From DASRFR01 sp035651455 (GTDB lineage Bacteria > Acidobacteriota > Terriglobia > Terriglobales > Acidobacteriaceae), in contig DASRFR010000047.1 of NCBI GenBank assembly GCA_035651455.1, positions 930,001 through 994,000 of the forward strand: a stretch of 64,000 bases of DNA. The letters are read 5' to 3'. Made by a program: the position numbers and the translations under genes. Below are positions 25,716-34,490 of the stretch, in pieces; position 1 is the first letter of the stretch; each line of letters begins with the position of its first letter. The notes beneath the pieces are model-generated. The model was not told where the DNA came from. It saw only the letters and a program-made list of their open reading frames with translations, and ran no database searches.

Positions 25716-26906
25716 TCAAGCTGCCCGACGCGCATCCCGCAACAGCTTCACGCGATCATGGGCACTGACGACTGCGTCGGCTTGACGCTGCACCACAACT
25801 CTCAGATCTTCGGGAAGGTTCTGGCTTAATGCGTCCTGGTAAGTCCGTTTTGCGCTGTCCTCGCCTTGCTCGACGGAGTCGAGAATAGACCGGTCCCCAC
25901 CACCAACTTTCTCCTTGAGATCGAGCCAGGCGCGATGCATGGCGCCTCCTACGCTGCCTTTTCGTCGTGGTTCGGTATTGCCAAAGCGCTGGGCCTGTGC
26001 CTCGAGTTCATTCGCGAAGCCGCTTCTCTGGACGCTCTGCTCGCGGAAGAACGCTGCGAGTTCGGCGTCCTTTACGTTTTCAGCGGCTCGCTGAAAGCCA
26101 TTTTCTGCGTCACGGCAGCTTTTTATAAGATCATCGAGCACATCGCCGACTTCTGTTGTATCGCGATCGCTTCTTGTCTCCACCAGCGGTTTACTGTCAC
26201 TGATAGGCGCGGTGGACACCGGTTCGACGATTCTTGCGCGTTCAACCGACGGAGGGCGCGGAACCGGGGTGGCGGGAACGGCAGGTACGTAATCGCGTTC
26301 GTTGGTGGTTCTCACGTTTTCCGCGGTCGGGTCGTCGGAAGCGCTGCGACTTCGGGGCAAAGGGCGATCGGAGATGTCGTAATCTGCGGATGCCTCGCCG
26401 GTGGAGGATACGTCTTCCGCGCCAGCATTCTCGAGAATGCGCTTCGCCTTCTTAGTCCAATTCGAATCATCGCAGTGCACCGAGAGCAGGATGCCTCCCT
26501 CCTTCACCCTGCCTTCATAGCGCTTCGCTTCGAACTCTGGAATTCCCATGCCAATCAGCGCGCCGCTCAGTGCCCCCACGGCGCCGCCGGCACCCACTCC
26601 GGCGAGAGCAGCTACGATCGGTCCAGCAGCAATCAATGGCCCCAGGCCAGGAATTGCCAGGGCTCCAATGCCTGCGAGCCATCCCAGGACACCACCCACA
26701 ACCGCTCCCGATCCTGCGCCGGTAGTCGCGCCTTCGGGCGCTTTCGTCGCTTTCTCGATTGCAAAATCCTTCGTTCCCCGATTCTCGGGAAACAGGGCTG
26801 AAATGTCAGTATTGCGGAATCCGTGTTCCTTCAACGACTCGACCGCGTTCTCTGCTCCTTCGCGATCTCTGAAGATTCCAAATGCAGCGGTGTTTTTGCC
26901 AGCCAT
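25716..26906 (-). CDS. YflT-like stress domain fused to a DUF2383 four-helix bundle
   Basis: A 396-residue protein joining two families that are usually separate. Residues 5-175 are a general-stress-protein 17M (YflT)-like module: FGIFRDREGAENAVESLKE, a Gly/Ala-rich hydrophobic hairpin (about 60-118), then EAKRYEGRVKEGGILLSVH. Residues 175-245 are a polar linker. Residues 245-396 match DUF2383 (PA2169 family, ferritin-like): DVLDDLIKSCRDAENGF, AAENVKDAELAAFF, GGAMHRAWLDLKE and SILDSVEQGEDSAKRTY. GAGG lies about 8 nt before the ATG. A role in stress tolerance is inferred from family membership only. The gene stands alone on its strand and is divergent from a PilZ gene. Confidence 0.82.
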   Translation of the reverse strand: MAGKNTAAFGIFRDREGAENAVESLKEHGFRNTDISALFPENRGTKDFAIEKATKAPEGATTGAGSGAVVGGVLGWLAGIGALAIPGLGPLIAAGPIVAALAGVGAGGAVGALSGALIGMGIPEFEAKRYEGRVKEGGILLSVHCDDSNWTKKAKRILENAGAEDVSSTGEASADYDISDRPLPRSRSASDDPTAENVRTTNERDYVPAVPATPVPRPPSVERARIVEPVSTAPISDSKPLVETRSDRDTTEVGDVLDDLIKSCRDAENGFQRAAENVKDAELAAFFREQSVQRSGFANELEAQAQRFGNTEPRRKGSVGGAMHRAWLDLKEKVGGGDRSILDSVEQGEDSAKRTYQDALSQNLPEDLRVVVQRQADAVVSAHDRVKLLRDARRAA

Positions 26907-27110
26907 GCAGCCACCTCACAATGAAGTTTCTCTTGCTCCCGGGCTTAGGTGCGCCGGAGCAGCACCGAGTTGTGTAGAGCTGCCGGGCAGGAGAATTCTT
27001 TCCCTGACAATGCTGTTACCGGGGTAATTTGCCGCGGAGCTTGCACCGTCGCTAGGGTGGAGCGAACCGCCGAATAGGGCACGCAACCGATTCTCGTACA
27101 TCCTCGCTTC

Positions 27111-27419
27111 GTGCTCTCAACCACGGTGGTGGTGCGAGAGGCGGGAACGGGCGCCGCCATTTTGGTGCGGCTTAAAAACATAAGCTTGAGTGGCTGCTAC
27201 CTGGAAACGCCTCGCCAGATTCGCGTGGGCACTCGGATCCGCGTTATTCTCCAGACTTCGGGCATTCACGCTGATCTCTGGGCCATCGTTCAGCGCTGTG
27301 GCGACGCCGGAGTAGGGGTACGATTCACCAACGGAGCCACAGTCGAAGACTGGAAATGTCTCGAGTACCTGATCCGGGAGTTACGCGATAATGCTCTCGC
27401 CAAGAATGCTGCCCCTTAG
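27111..27419 (+). CDS. Single-domain PilZ protein
   Basis: A protein of about 102 residues consisting only of a PilZ domain: KNISLSGCYLET is the D/N-x-S-x-x-G element, followed by IRVGTRIRVILQ and GVGVRF. The N-terminal arginine motif is weak or missing from the called GTG start; the frame runs upstream to a stop at about 27072 and contains HPRFVLSTT, so a non-standard or leaderless start slightly upstream is possible. Without the RxxxR motif, cyclic-di-GMP binding is uncertain. It could be a receptor or an adaptor. Confidence 0.6.
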   Translation: MLSTTVVVREAGTGAAILVRLKNISLSGCYLETPRQIRVGTRIRVILQTSGIHADLWAIVQRCGDAGVGVRFTNGATVEDWKCLEYLIRELRDNALAKNAAP

Positions 27420-27528
27420 AAGCTAGATAATGTTATTTCGAGCACGCCCAGCCTGCTTGGTGGGTGCCATCGGCGATAAACCTTCCTGACGCTGCGCGCA
27501 TCTTGTCCCCTATACAGTGCATACGCCA

Positions 27529-27906
27529 ATGTCCATTCGCACCTTTGCTTCGGAAGAGAACCGGATGATCGCTGAGCAGCAAAACTCGCTCTCTCCCCGT
27601 TCGCGGTTTGCCATGGCGATGACTCTTGCGCTCGCTGCGGATGCACTCCAAATCGTGCTGTTTCCGCTATTTACCGAAGGCGCTTTGTCCCCGATCGACG
27701 ACCTCCTCGACCTTGCAGTTGGGGGTGTTTGTGTTTACCTGCTCGGCTGGCATTTGGAGTTCTTGCCCGCCTTCGTCGCGGAACTCGTGCCTGGCGCCGA
27801 CCTCGTTCCCCTGTGGACGCTTGCCGTGGCGAACGTTTATCGCAAGTGGAAACGGACAGTCACGATGGAAGACACGGTAGGCCAGCGTCCCGCACTTAAG
27901 GGATAG
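27529..27906 (+). CDS. Small two-helix membrane protein
   Basis: A 125-residue protein with two predicted transmembrane segments (about residues 30-52 and 60-85) joined by SPIDDLLDLAVGG, and an amphipathic stretch LVPLWTLAVANVYRKWK. I do not recognise a characterised family. The ATG at 27529 follows a TATACAGT box by 10 nt and has no Shine-Dalgarno sequence; a GTG at 27517 overlaps that box and is less likely. It follows the PilZ gene by 109 bp on the same strand. Confidence 0.55.
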   Translation: MSIRTFASEENRMIAEQQNSLSPRSRFAMAMTLALAADALQIVLFPLFTEGALSPIDDLLDLAVGGVCVYLLGWHLEFLPAFVAELVPGADLVPLWTLAVANVYRKWKRTVTMEDTVGQRPALKG

Positions 27907-27950
27907 AAACCTCAGCCAATTTCAGGACAAGGTCTTTAGCTCTGACTGAC

Positions 27951-30494
27951 TTACTGCGCGGTCTCGGTGAAATCTTTGCTTAGGCTGTTGATGGAGGCGC
28001 TGACGGTATAAGTCCCGGGCGTGCCAGGAAGTGTGTACGTCGCGCTGGCCTGCCCCGAAGAAGTGGTGACGGGATTAGTCGGCGTGAGTGTGCCTCCGGC
28101 GCCGCCATCAGAGTAGGTTACCGTAACTCCTGGGACGAGATTCCCATATTGATCCTGAACTTGCACCACGAGAGATGCAGGGAGTTTGGTGCCCGCCGGT
28201 GCAGTCTGGTTATTTCCCGACACGACGGTGAGACTGGCAGGAGCACCGGCAACAGATTTTTCTGAAAACGTCAATGGCGCCAGACTTCCAGAGCTCGCGG
28301 TGATGCTGATCGATCGGACGGTGGTTGGAAGCGTGTAAGAGACCGTCGCCTTACCGGTTGAATCCGTCGTCACCGGATTGCTTGAAAATAATCCGTTTGC
28401 GTTGTTGTCGCTGAAACTTACTGCGACTCCCGGCACACCGTTACCAAACGTGTCTTTGACCTTGAGCACCAGGGGCGCAGCCAAAGTAGATCCAGCTGTG
28501 CCAGTCTGAAAATTTCCGGAAATCGTGCTCAGCGAAGTTGGAGTACCGGCCGTCGCGGTTTCTGTAAAGCTGGAGTAAATATAGCCGGGGTTGGTAGCGG
28601 TGATGTTAATAGATCCGGCCGTGGTCGGGAGAGTATATGTGGTGGAGGCAGTCCCAGTCGCGTCCGTGGTCACCTGGGAATTGCCGAAAGTGCCGTGCGC
28701 CCCGCCATCGCTGAACGTGACCACTACACCCGAAACCCCGCTCCCGGTATAGGGATTGAACGCCTGCACACTGATCGGGCTGGAAAGAGTTGTGCCTACG
28801 GTACCGGACTGATTGTTGCCTGACAGTCCATTCAGAGTGCGGAACAAGCCATAAATTCTTACCTGGCTCTCTGTGCCGACATACACGCGGCCATTGGCAA
28901 TGACGGGAGTGGCGAAATGCGCCGCGGTGCCCAGAGCATCGCGATTGCTGTTCTGGGTAGTGTTGTAGAGTTCTTTCAAAGTGGTGGCGTCGTACGCGGA
29001 CAGCATCATTGGACCGTTGGTAGTCGAACTGTGAACCATCCACAACAAGCCATTGGTATTTCCATTTGCGGAAATCACCGGAACGCCGTAGTTAACCGTA
29101 GGTTTCGTGGTCTTAAACACGGGCGCAGTAGTAAGCTGCCCGCTGCTCTGCATGGCGAACGCTTTGACGTAATCGTTCCGCGCCGCCAGATACACGTTGC
29201 TATTCCAGTATGCCGCGGTCCCAAATAACTGCAGGATAGCGCCGGGAATGGACTGCACGATCTGCGTGTTGCCGGCCGGGTTGTAACCTCCCAAAGAATC
29301 CCGGTTCAGCAGATAGATGGTGCCGCCTTTACCCGCGGCGACCATCAGGTGCGGATAGGGGCCTGGTTGGGGGTCTGGCAATATGGTGACTCCGCCTGAA
29401 CCAAGGTCCAAATCCTTCGAATTCAAATTAGCCTGATCGTAAGGCGTGAAATAGTCCGCAACCGAAAGAGCCCCTCCGGTGAGCGAGAGTTTGAGAGCGC
29501 TGTCACCGTAGTCGCGTCCCCCGCTGTCGGCGTCGAAGGTACCATTGGCTGTTGCCAGATAAACAAACCCGCTATCGGCGGCCAGGCCTGTGCCGCTCAT
29601 CCAGACATTCCCGCCTTTTGTCACATCAGGCGCGGTATTGAACGCTGCGATTTGCTGAAGGGAGGCAGGATCGTAAGCCAGAACCCAGCCTCGATCTTGA
29701 TCACACCCGTTCGAGCCAAACGCAATATAGAGCGTGCCATTGGCCAGGAGCAGGGCCGGCCGTTGCAAACTGTGCTTTCTGTCGAGCGAGACTTGGCCAT
29801 TCTTGCCCTGCATGGACGCAGTGATCTTCACCGGCCCGCCAAACTTTTCCGCGCCAGACGTGATATCGAGCGCATGCAGCCGAAAGACGTAACTGGTCAC
29901 CGTTCCCGAGACCTCTTTGGTCTTCGCGACGACATACAAGGTGTTGGTTGTCGGGTCGATAACCGGTGTCCCGGTGATGCCTACCTCGTTGTACAGCGTT
30001 ACTCCCCCGCATCCTTGGTCGGCAATGGGAACGGTTGTTACACCGGTTCCGGTAAGGAAGTTCGTCTGCCAAAGAGGAAGTCCTGTGCTGGCACTATCCG
30101 CGTCGAATGCGTAAAGACTGTCATGCTCGGTGGCCACGAACACAACATCATGGGTGCCCTGATTCGCGATAGCGACATTGGGAACATACAGCGGCTGCGC
30201 GACGATGTAGCCGTCCACGTTGTAAGCTCCCAAGTTGCCGAATTGAGTGCTGTTTACGTTGGTCGTGGTCAGCAGGGTTTCATTGGTGTTCGCGCCATCC
30301 CGGCCTGAGTCGGAGCGTTGAGTCAAGATGCTGGTCTGCCCGTGCGCCACCGATATGCCCAACAGCAGCACCCCGAGGAACTGCCAAACGCCGTAAGTCC
30401 TTGCTCCACAGGCATGTAGGGTCTCTTCTGAAACGGGAGAGAATTTCGGTATGTTCGGGCCCGCGATGATTCGAGCCAAGACGCGCGCTTGCAT
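27951..30494 (-). CDS. Exported beta-propeller protein with three tandem Ig-like (Big_1) repeats
   Basis: An 847-residue exported protein. The start at 30494 has GAGGT upstream and precedes a signal segment (WQFLGVLLLGISVAHG) ending near residue 52. Residues about 55-540 form a PQQ/quinoprotein-like beta-propeller, with phrases such as DVVFVATEHDSLYAFDAD, GTLYIAFGSNG, MVAAGKGGTIYLLNRD and ANGRVYVGTESQV marking successive blades. Three copies of an about 90-residue Big_1-type domain follow, each opening SGN(N/F)Q(S/T)G..G..L and containing (S/T)(D/V)GVxVxFSDGG and the TYTLP signature. The layout suggests a surface or periplasmic binding protein. Nothing shows PQQ-dependent catalysis, so a dehydrogenase role is not claimed. 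Confidence 0.8.
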   Translation of the reverse strand: MQARVLARIIAGPNIPKFSPVSEETLHACGARTYGVWQFLGVLLLGISVAHGQTSILTQRSDSGRDGANTNETLLTTTNVNSTQFGNLGAYNVDGYIVAQPLYVPNVAIANQGTHDVVFVATEHDSLYAFDADSASTGLPLWQTNFLTGTGVTTVPIADQGCGGVTLYNEVGITGTPVIDPTTNTLYVVAKTKEVSGTVTSYVFRLHALDITSGAEKFGGPVKITASMQGKNGQVSLDRKHSLQRPALLLANGTLYIAFGSNGCDQDRGWVLAYDPASLQQIAAFNTAPDVTKGGNVWMSGTGLAADSGFVYLATANGTFDADSGGRDYGDSALKLSLTGGALSVADYFTPYDQANLNSKDLDLGSGGVTILPDPQPGPYPHLMVAAGKGGTIYLLNRDSLGGYNPAGNTQIVQSIPGAILQLFGTAAYWNSNVYLAARNDYVKAFAMQSSGQLTTAPVFKTTKPTVNYGVPVISANGNTNGLLWMVHSSTTNGPMMLSAYDATTLKELYNTTQNSNRDALGTAAHFATPVIANGRVYVGTESQVRIYGLFRTLNGLSGNNQSGTVGTTLSSPISVQAFNPYTGSGVSGVVVTFSDGGAHGTFGNSQVTTDATGTASTTYTLPTTAGSINITATNPGYIYSSFTETATAGTPTSLSTISGNFQTGTAGSTLAAPLVLKVKDTFGNGVPGVAVSFSDNNANGLFSSNPVTTDSTGKATVSYTLPTTVRSISITASSGSLAPLTFSEKSVAGAPASLTVVSGNNQTAPAGTKLPASLVVQVQDQYGNLVPGVTVTYSDGGAGGTLTPTNPVTTSSGQASATYTLPGTPGTYTVSASINSLSKDFTETAQ

Positions 30495-30974
30495 CAACCT
30501 AACCTCTTGGGGGAGACACGCGGATGCCCCCGGTCGGAGATACACGGGGCCCGGGAGCGGCAAGCATAACACAATCTCTCACGCACTCAACCGACGGTCG
30601 TGATTTCTGACCGACAAACCCCGCCAAAACTCGCTCCCAGCAAGGCTTCTGCCGGAAGCGGGAGAGACACTTGTACTACATGATTAACCCGATTGCCGTA
30701 CACTCGACTTGACATCACAATCCAGAGCAGTTTCATGGGCCCACGTTGTCGGCCACTGCGTTGGCGGCGTGGGCCCAAGTTGTTTGTATTCAGCGCATCA
30801 CAGGCGTTCCTGCCAACTCTCCGCCCTTGCTCTTCTGTAGCCAACCACCGTTCTGCGCACTTCAAAACGGGACTAAGCTGAGCGGTTGCAACCATTTGCA
30901 ACACGGTTGAAAAAACTATCAGTCTTGACAGGTTTGTAGTTCCTTATAGACTCCCTACAGTGGTGGACTAGCGA
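30495..30974. other. Divergent region with a 42-bp hairpin
   Basis: 480 bp between divergent genes. A perfect 10-bp stem, TGGGCCCACG (30736-30745) with CGTGGGCCCA (30768-30777), encloses a 22-nt loop that can itself pair in part. A TTGACA (30709-30714) precedes it by 21 bp, and another (30925-30930) lies upstream of the PEP-CTERM gene. Neither has a well-spaced -10. I see no gene. Confidence 0.45.
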
Positions 30975-31511
30975 ATGACGAATTTTCGAAGAGTTCCGGT
31001 CCTTATAATCTCGCTGTTCTTGATCGCAATGTCTGCCTCCGCCCACGCGGACACTATCAAGAATTATACGTTCTCGACAAATTTTTGGCCGAGCACTGGA
31101 GTGACCGGTTCGTTCACATACAACTCTACGAAAGGCACGCTCTCGGGTTCTTCTTTGACTTTTTCCGGAAACTCCGTCTTCGGAGCTTTGGGAACTGTGA
31201 ACCTGGGAAATCCGAGCCAACAGTACGGCAATTGGCTGTTCGTGTACACGGTGAACGTCCTTAATCCCACCACTCACAACACAGACAAGGTCACTTTCGA
31301 CATCTACATGACCGCGAATGGTCCCTCCATCGTGAGCGGATCCATATGCGATGGCCGGAATTGTGGAGGCTTCTACACCTCCCAATTGTCAATGCGAGTT
31401 CCGGAAGGCGGATCCACCGCAGCCTACTTGTTCACGGCTCTATCCGTGATTGGCGGCGCGGTATTTGTTTCCGATCGTAAACGGCGCCAAGCCGCTTGTC
31501 GTCTTACCTGA
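30975..31511 (+). CDS. Exported protein with VPEGG-type PEP-CTERM sorting signal
   Basis: A 178-residue exported protein. Residues 1-25 are a signal peptide (LIISLFLIAMSASAHA). The middle is beta-rich with many Ser, Thr and Asn, including YNSTKGTLSGSSLTFSGNS. The C-terminus has the three-part layout of PEP-CTERM proteins: the motif VPEGGS, one hydrophobic helix (AAYLFTALSVIGGAVFV) and a basic tail (DRKRRQ). Exosortase systems recognise this signal and anchor or release the protein at the outer surface. No exosortase gene is in the window. The cargo function is unknown. Confidence 0.8.
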   Translation: MTNFRRVPVLIISLFLIAMSASAHADTIKNYTFSTNFWPSTGVTGSFTYNSTKGTLSGSSLTFSGNSVFGALGTVNLGNPSQQYGNWLFVYTVNVLNPTTHNTDKVTFDIYMTANGPSIVSGSICDGRNCGGFYTSQLSMRVPEGGSTAAYLFTALSVIGGAVFVSDRKRRQAACRLT

Positions 31512-31582
31512 TTTCTGCAACACGTTCCCACCCTGATCCTGCCGTCCAAGATAGTGTTGGTGTGCCCTTTGACGCTTTCAAG

Positions 31583-31588
31583 TATGAT
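31583..31588 (+). promoter_or_regulatory. TANNAT box before the epimerase gene
   Basis: TATGAT ends 11 nt before the ATG, without a Shine-Dalgarno sequence between. The intervening CCGTTCT is the same as before rph. Confidence 0.4.
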
Positions 31589-31599
31589 GAAGCCGTTCT

Positions 31600-32562
31600 A
31601 TGGCCAGGTATCTCATAACCGGCATTGCTGGATTTATAGGCTCTTCCCTGGCACGCGCGCTGGTTGAGCGGGGCGAGCGGGTGCGAGGCATCGACAACTT
31701 CTGCACGGGACATCGCGAAAACCTGGCTGAGATCCAGGAGCGCATCGACCTGCGCGAGGCCGACATCAGCGACACTGAGGCCTTGCGCCAGGCGTGCGAT
31801 GGCGTCGACTACGTACTGCACCAGGCGGCAATCCCCTCTGTGCCGCGTTCAGTTGCCGATCCTTTGGGCACACATGTCACTAACTGCGACGGCACGCTGA
31901 AGCTCTTGATTTGCGCACGCGACGCCAAAGTCAAGCGGGTGGTGTATGCCGCCTCGTCCTCCGCCTACGGAGATACTCCTACGCTGCCAAAGCATGAGCA
32001 GATGCTTCCCAATCCGATCTCCCCTTACGCGGTCGCGAAGTTAACGGGCGAGTATTACATGGCTGCCTTCACTCGTTGTTACGGTTTGAACACGGTTTCG
32101 CTACGTTATTTCAACGTATTTGGTCCGCGACAAGATCCCGCGTCGCCTTACTCTGGCGTGCTGGCGAAATTCATCACCCAGATGTTGAGCGGAGAAAAAC
32201 CAACCATCTTCGGCGATGGCAGCCAGAGCCGCGACTTCACCTACGTCGATGATGTAGTACAGGCAAACCTGCTAGCCTGCAAGGCGGTAGCAGAGGAGGT
32301 CTCGGGTCAAGTATTCAACGTGGCTGCGGGATCGCGCATTGACCTGAACCAGACATTTCAGGTGCTAAAGAATTTAACGGGCTACAACGGCGACGTCGCG
32401 TACGCCAAAGAGCGTGCAGGAGACGTAAAGCATTCCCTGGCTGATATCTCGAAGACGCAGAAGTATCTTGGGTACAAGCCACGTTTCACCTTCGAAGAAG
32501 GACTGAGCCGTACGGTGAACTGGTATCGTGGCCAGCTGAAAGCTGTCGGAGCACGGCCATAA
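31600..32562 (+). CDS. NAD-dependent nucleotide-sugar epimerase
   Basis: A 320-residue extended short-chain dehydrogenase resembling UDP-GlcNAc/UDP-glucose 4-epimerases (WbpP/GalE group). NAD binding is by GIAGFIGS (8-15), and the catalytic set is Ser119-121 (AASSSAYG), Tyr143 and Lys147 (YAVAK). RYFNVFGPRQDP and FGDGSQSRDFTYVDDVV are typical of the group; the latter contributes to sugar-nucleotide binding. It supplies sugars for polysaccharide or glycolipid synthesis. The exact substrate cannot be assigned. It follows the PEP-CTERM gene by 88 bp, which may be significant, since such proteins are often made with exopolysaccharide. Confidence 0.88.
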   Translation: MARYLITGIAGFIGSSLARALVERGERVRGIDNFCTGHRENLAEIQERIDLREADISDTEALRQACDGVDYVLHQAAIPSVPRSVADPLGTHVTNCDGTLKLLICARDAKVKRVVYAASSSAYGDTPTLPKHEQMLPNPISPYAVAKLTGEYYMAAFTRCYGLNTVSLRYFNVFGPRQDPASPYSGVLAKFITQMLSGEKPTIFGDGSQSRDFTYVDDVVQANLLACKAVAEEVSGQVFNVAAGSRIDLNQTFQVLKNLTGYNGDVAYAKERAGDVKHSLADISKTQKYLGYKPRFTFEEGLSRTVNWYRGQLKAVGARP

Positions 32563-32670
32563 TTCACTTGTGCGCGCCAAAGTCTGCGCGGTGAGCCTCC
32601 TGGCAAGGCCACTGCCGCCCATTACCTCCGTAATTACCTTGTCATTTCTGCTAGGCACTAGAGTTGGCCT

Positions 32671-33342
32671 ATGGCGCTCTCGTCGATGGTGGTGTCACGC
32701 GATTGGCAGGAAGTAAGCGTTCTCGAGTGCATTCTCGGAAGCCTTCACATCGGAGTGGATGTAGTCACCGAACCTGAGCGTGCCTGGCGCCGCTTTAATC
32801 ATTCTAAAGTCGACGCGCTAATTGTGGATTGCGACCTCGAGGGTACTGACCGTTTTCTTCGCAAACTGAAACAGGAATTCCGTCAGCCCTCGGCCGTCCC
32901 CCTGGTCATTCTGGGCACGGGGTCCGGTCACCACCGATTTCCCGACTCGGTGACATTCTCGTTTGAAAAACCCATCTCAGTCGAGCAGGCAGTCCGCACG
33001 CTTTCCGCGGCACGCAACGTAATCCTGGCGGGCAGGCTTCGTTATCATCGGCAAACCGTGAATGTTCCCGTTTCGCTGAGTTACGCAAACAAAAAGATAT
33101 CGGCGCAGCTTCTCAATTTAAGCCAGGGCGGAATGGGTGTTCACTTTGACCGTCCCATACACTTGCAGGGGACGGTGCGGGTGATGTTCGATCTGCCCGG
33201 CCATGCCCAGCCGTTGAAAGCCGAAGGCGAGATTGCCTGGAATGACCAGGAGGGCAATGCCGGCATCCGTTTTGTGAAAATCAGCAAGCCCCTGCGCGAA
33301 GGTCTGCAATTGTGGCTGGAACAGCGATACTTCGCTCACTAG
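32671..33342 (+). CDS. Degenerate receiver-PilZ protein
   Basis: A 223-residue cytoplasmic protein. Residues 1-115 resemble a receiver domain: VDALIVDCDLEG holds a possible Asp, but the paired N-terminal acidic residues are missing (SRDWQEV) and only a Lys near FEKP is retained. Residues 118-220 are a PilZ domain with RLRYHRQTVNVPVSL and NLSQGGMGVHFDRP, matching the arginine and Asn-x-Ser-x-x-Gly elements that bind cyclic-di-GMP. It is therefore likely to link a phosphorylation-independent signal to cyclic-di-GMP. The ATG has a TAGAGT box 6 nt upstream. It is convergent with another PilZ protein. Confidence 0.75.
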   Translation: MALSSMVVSRDWQEVSVLECILGSLHIGVDVVTEPERAWRRFNHSKVDALIVDCDLEGTDRFLRKLKQEFRQPSAVPLVILGTGSGHHRFPDSVTFSFEKPISVEQAVRTLSAARNVILAGRLRYHRQTVNVPVSLSYANKKISAQLLNLSQGGMGVHFDRPIHLQGTVRVMFDLPGHAQPLKAEGEIAWNDQEGNAGIRFVKISKPLREGLQLWLEQRYFAH

Positions 33343-33485
33343 GTTTAGCTACCAGCCGCTTCCTGCACTGAATTACCCCAATACCGCTGTGAGAGTTGCT
33401 ATTGTCGGGAAAACCTGGGCGGCGGCAACAATTGTGTTTCAGCTAAAGAGCCAATGCGCTCTGATCAGCGAAGCCTGATTGCGCC

Positions 33486-34307
33486 TCAGCGAAAGCGGTT
33501 CGCTTCGCGTTCCTGGCTGGTTTCAGTGCGTCGCTGATCGCCGGCGATTTTGGCCAACTGCACCCCGGCCGTAGCCGTACCCAGGGCTGCGAAGTAGAGG
33601 CAATAGAGACCGCTGAAGACTGCGATTGAGACCAGTAAGACCGCTACCGAAGTCAACGGCGGCAAGGCATCGAAGGTGAGGGGCAGAAACACCAGCGCGA
33701 ATAGCAAAACGGCGGAAAAAATGGCGAGCATGTCAACTGACCACGAAAATCTGCGGGCGGGTATTGCGACCGGCCACCACGAAAAATCGAGAAAAATGCC
33801 GTCTGGTTCTGTCACGCTGAACTCTTGCCTGCTGTCCTGAGCCTTGAGCTGAATAACGGGACGCGCATTTCCCGAAAGGATTAGCTGATCGGACTCGATC
33901 GAATCGACCAAAGTCGTCGGTTCTAGAATATCCCAATTTGCTTTCTTCGCGTCGGCAAGCAGGTTCGTGAAAATCCACTCTTTCAGCTGGGCGCGGTTGC
34001 GCACCGTAAGCTCTCCAAAACGCACCCCAGCTTCTCCGGACGCTTTAGTCCACACGATTGTGCCATCGGCCTCAACGCGAGTTTTAGGCGAGGGTAATTC
34101 AAAACGCACCCGAACTTTCTGCCCTTGCGGCAAAGAGGCGACTGCATGCAGAGCCAGACCGTCTTCGCTGATATCTCGTAGAAGGCCGCCGTTGCCGTTA
34201 TCCAGAGTTACGTACACCAACCCGCGAACTTCATGGCGGGGGCGGTGACGTGGCAAATGCGGCGCGAGGGGTTGGGCGGAGGTGTAGACGCGAGTCGAGT
34301 CGCCCAT
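33486..34307 (-). CDS. PilZ domain - membrane (RDD-like) protein
   Basis: A 273-residue protein. Residues 20-115 are a PilZ domain: RHRPRHEVRGLVYV is the arginine motif and RDISEDGLALHA the D-x-S-x-x-G element, both well kept. Residues 115-180 are a linker. Residues 180-260 include two predicted transmembrane helices (about 195-215 and 222-245) with an RDD-like pattern: ARRFSWSVDMLA and, later, GTATAGVQLAKIAG. The RDD part is shorter than usual. The combination would tether a cyclic-di-GMP sensor to the inner membrane. A TAACAT box 6 nt before the ATG and no Shine-Dalgarno sequence suggest a leaderless mRNA. Confidence 0.78.
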   Translation of the reverse strand: MGDSTRVYTSAQPLAPHLPRHRPRHEVRGLVYVTLDNGNGGLLRDISEDGLALHAVASLPQGQKVRVRFELPSPKTRVEADGTIVWTKASGEAGVRFGELTVRNRAQLKEWIFTNLLADAKKANWDILEPTTLVDSIESDQLILSGNARPVIQLKAQDSRQEFSVTEPDGIFLDFSWWPVAIPARRFSWSVDMLAIFSAVLLFALVFLPLTFDALPPLTSVAVLLVSIAVFSGLYCLYFAALGTATAGVQLAKIAGDQRRTETSQEREANRFR

Positions 34308-34313
34308 GGTGAA

Positions 34314-34319
34314 ATGTTA
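34314..34319 (-). promoter_or_regulatory. TANNAT box before the PilZ-RDD gene
   Basis: TAACAT (minus strand) ends 6 nt before the ATG; no Shine-Dalgarno sequence. Confidence 0.4.
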
Positions 34320-34490
34320 TGCCGGATTTGGTGCCAGGTGGGTTAACCGGCATGGTTCGACGGGAGACCGCCTGACTACTCGAGACAAAGATGGTCTTTG
34401 AGACTCTCCACCTGATTGTTCGCTGACGCAAGAACAGGGGAACGGGCAGTTGTCTTCCCGTCCCCCTTTAGCAGCACGTAGGTCGGCGCT

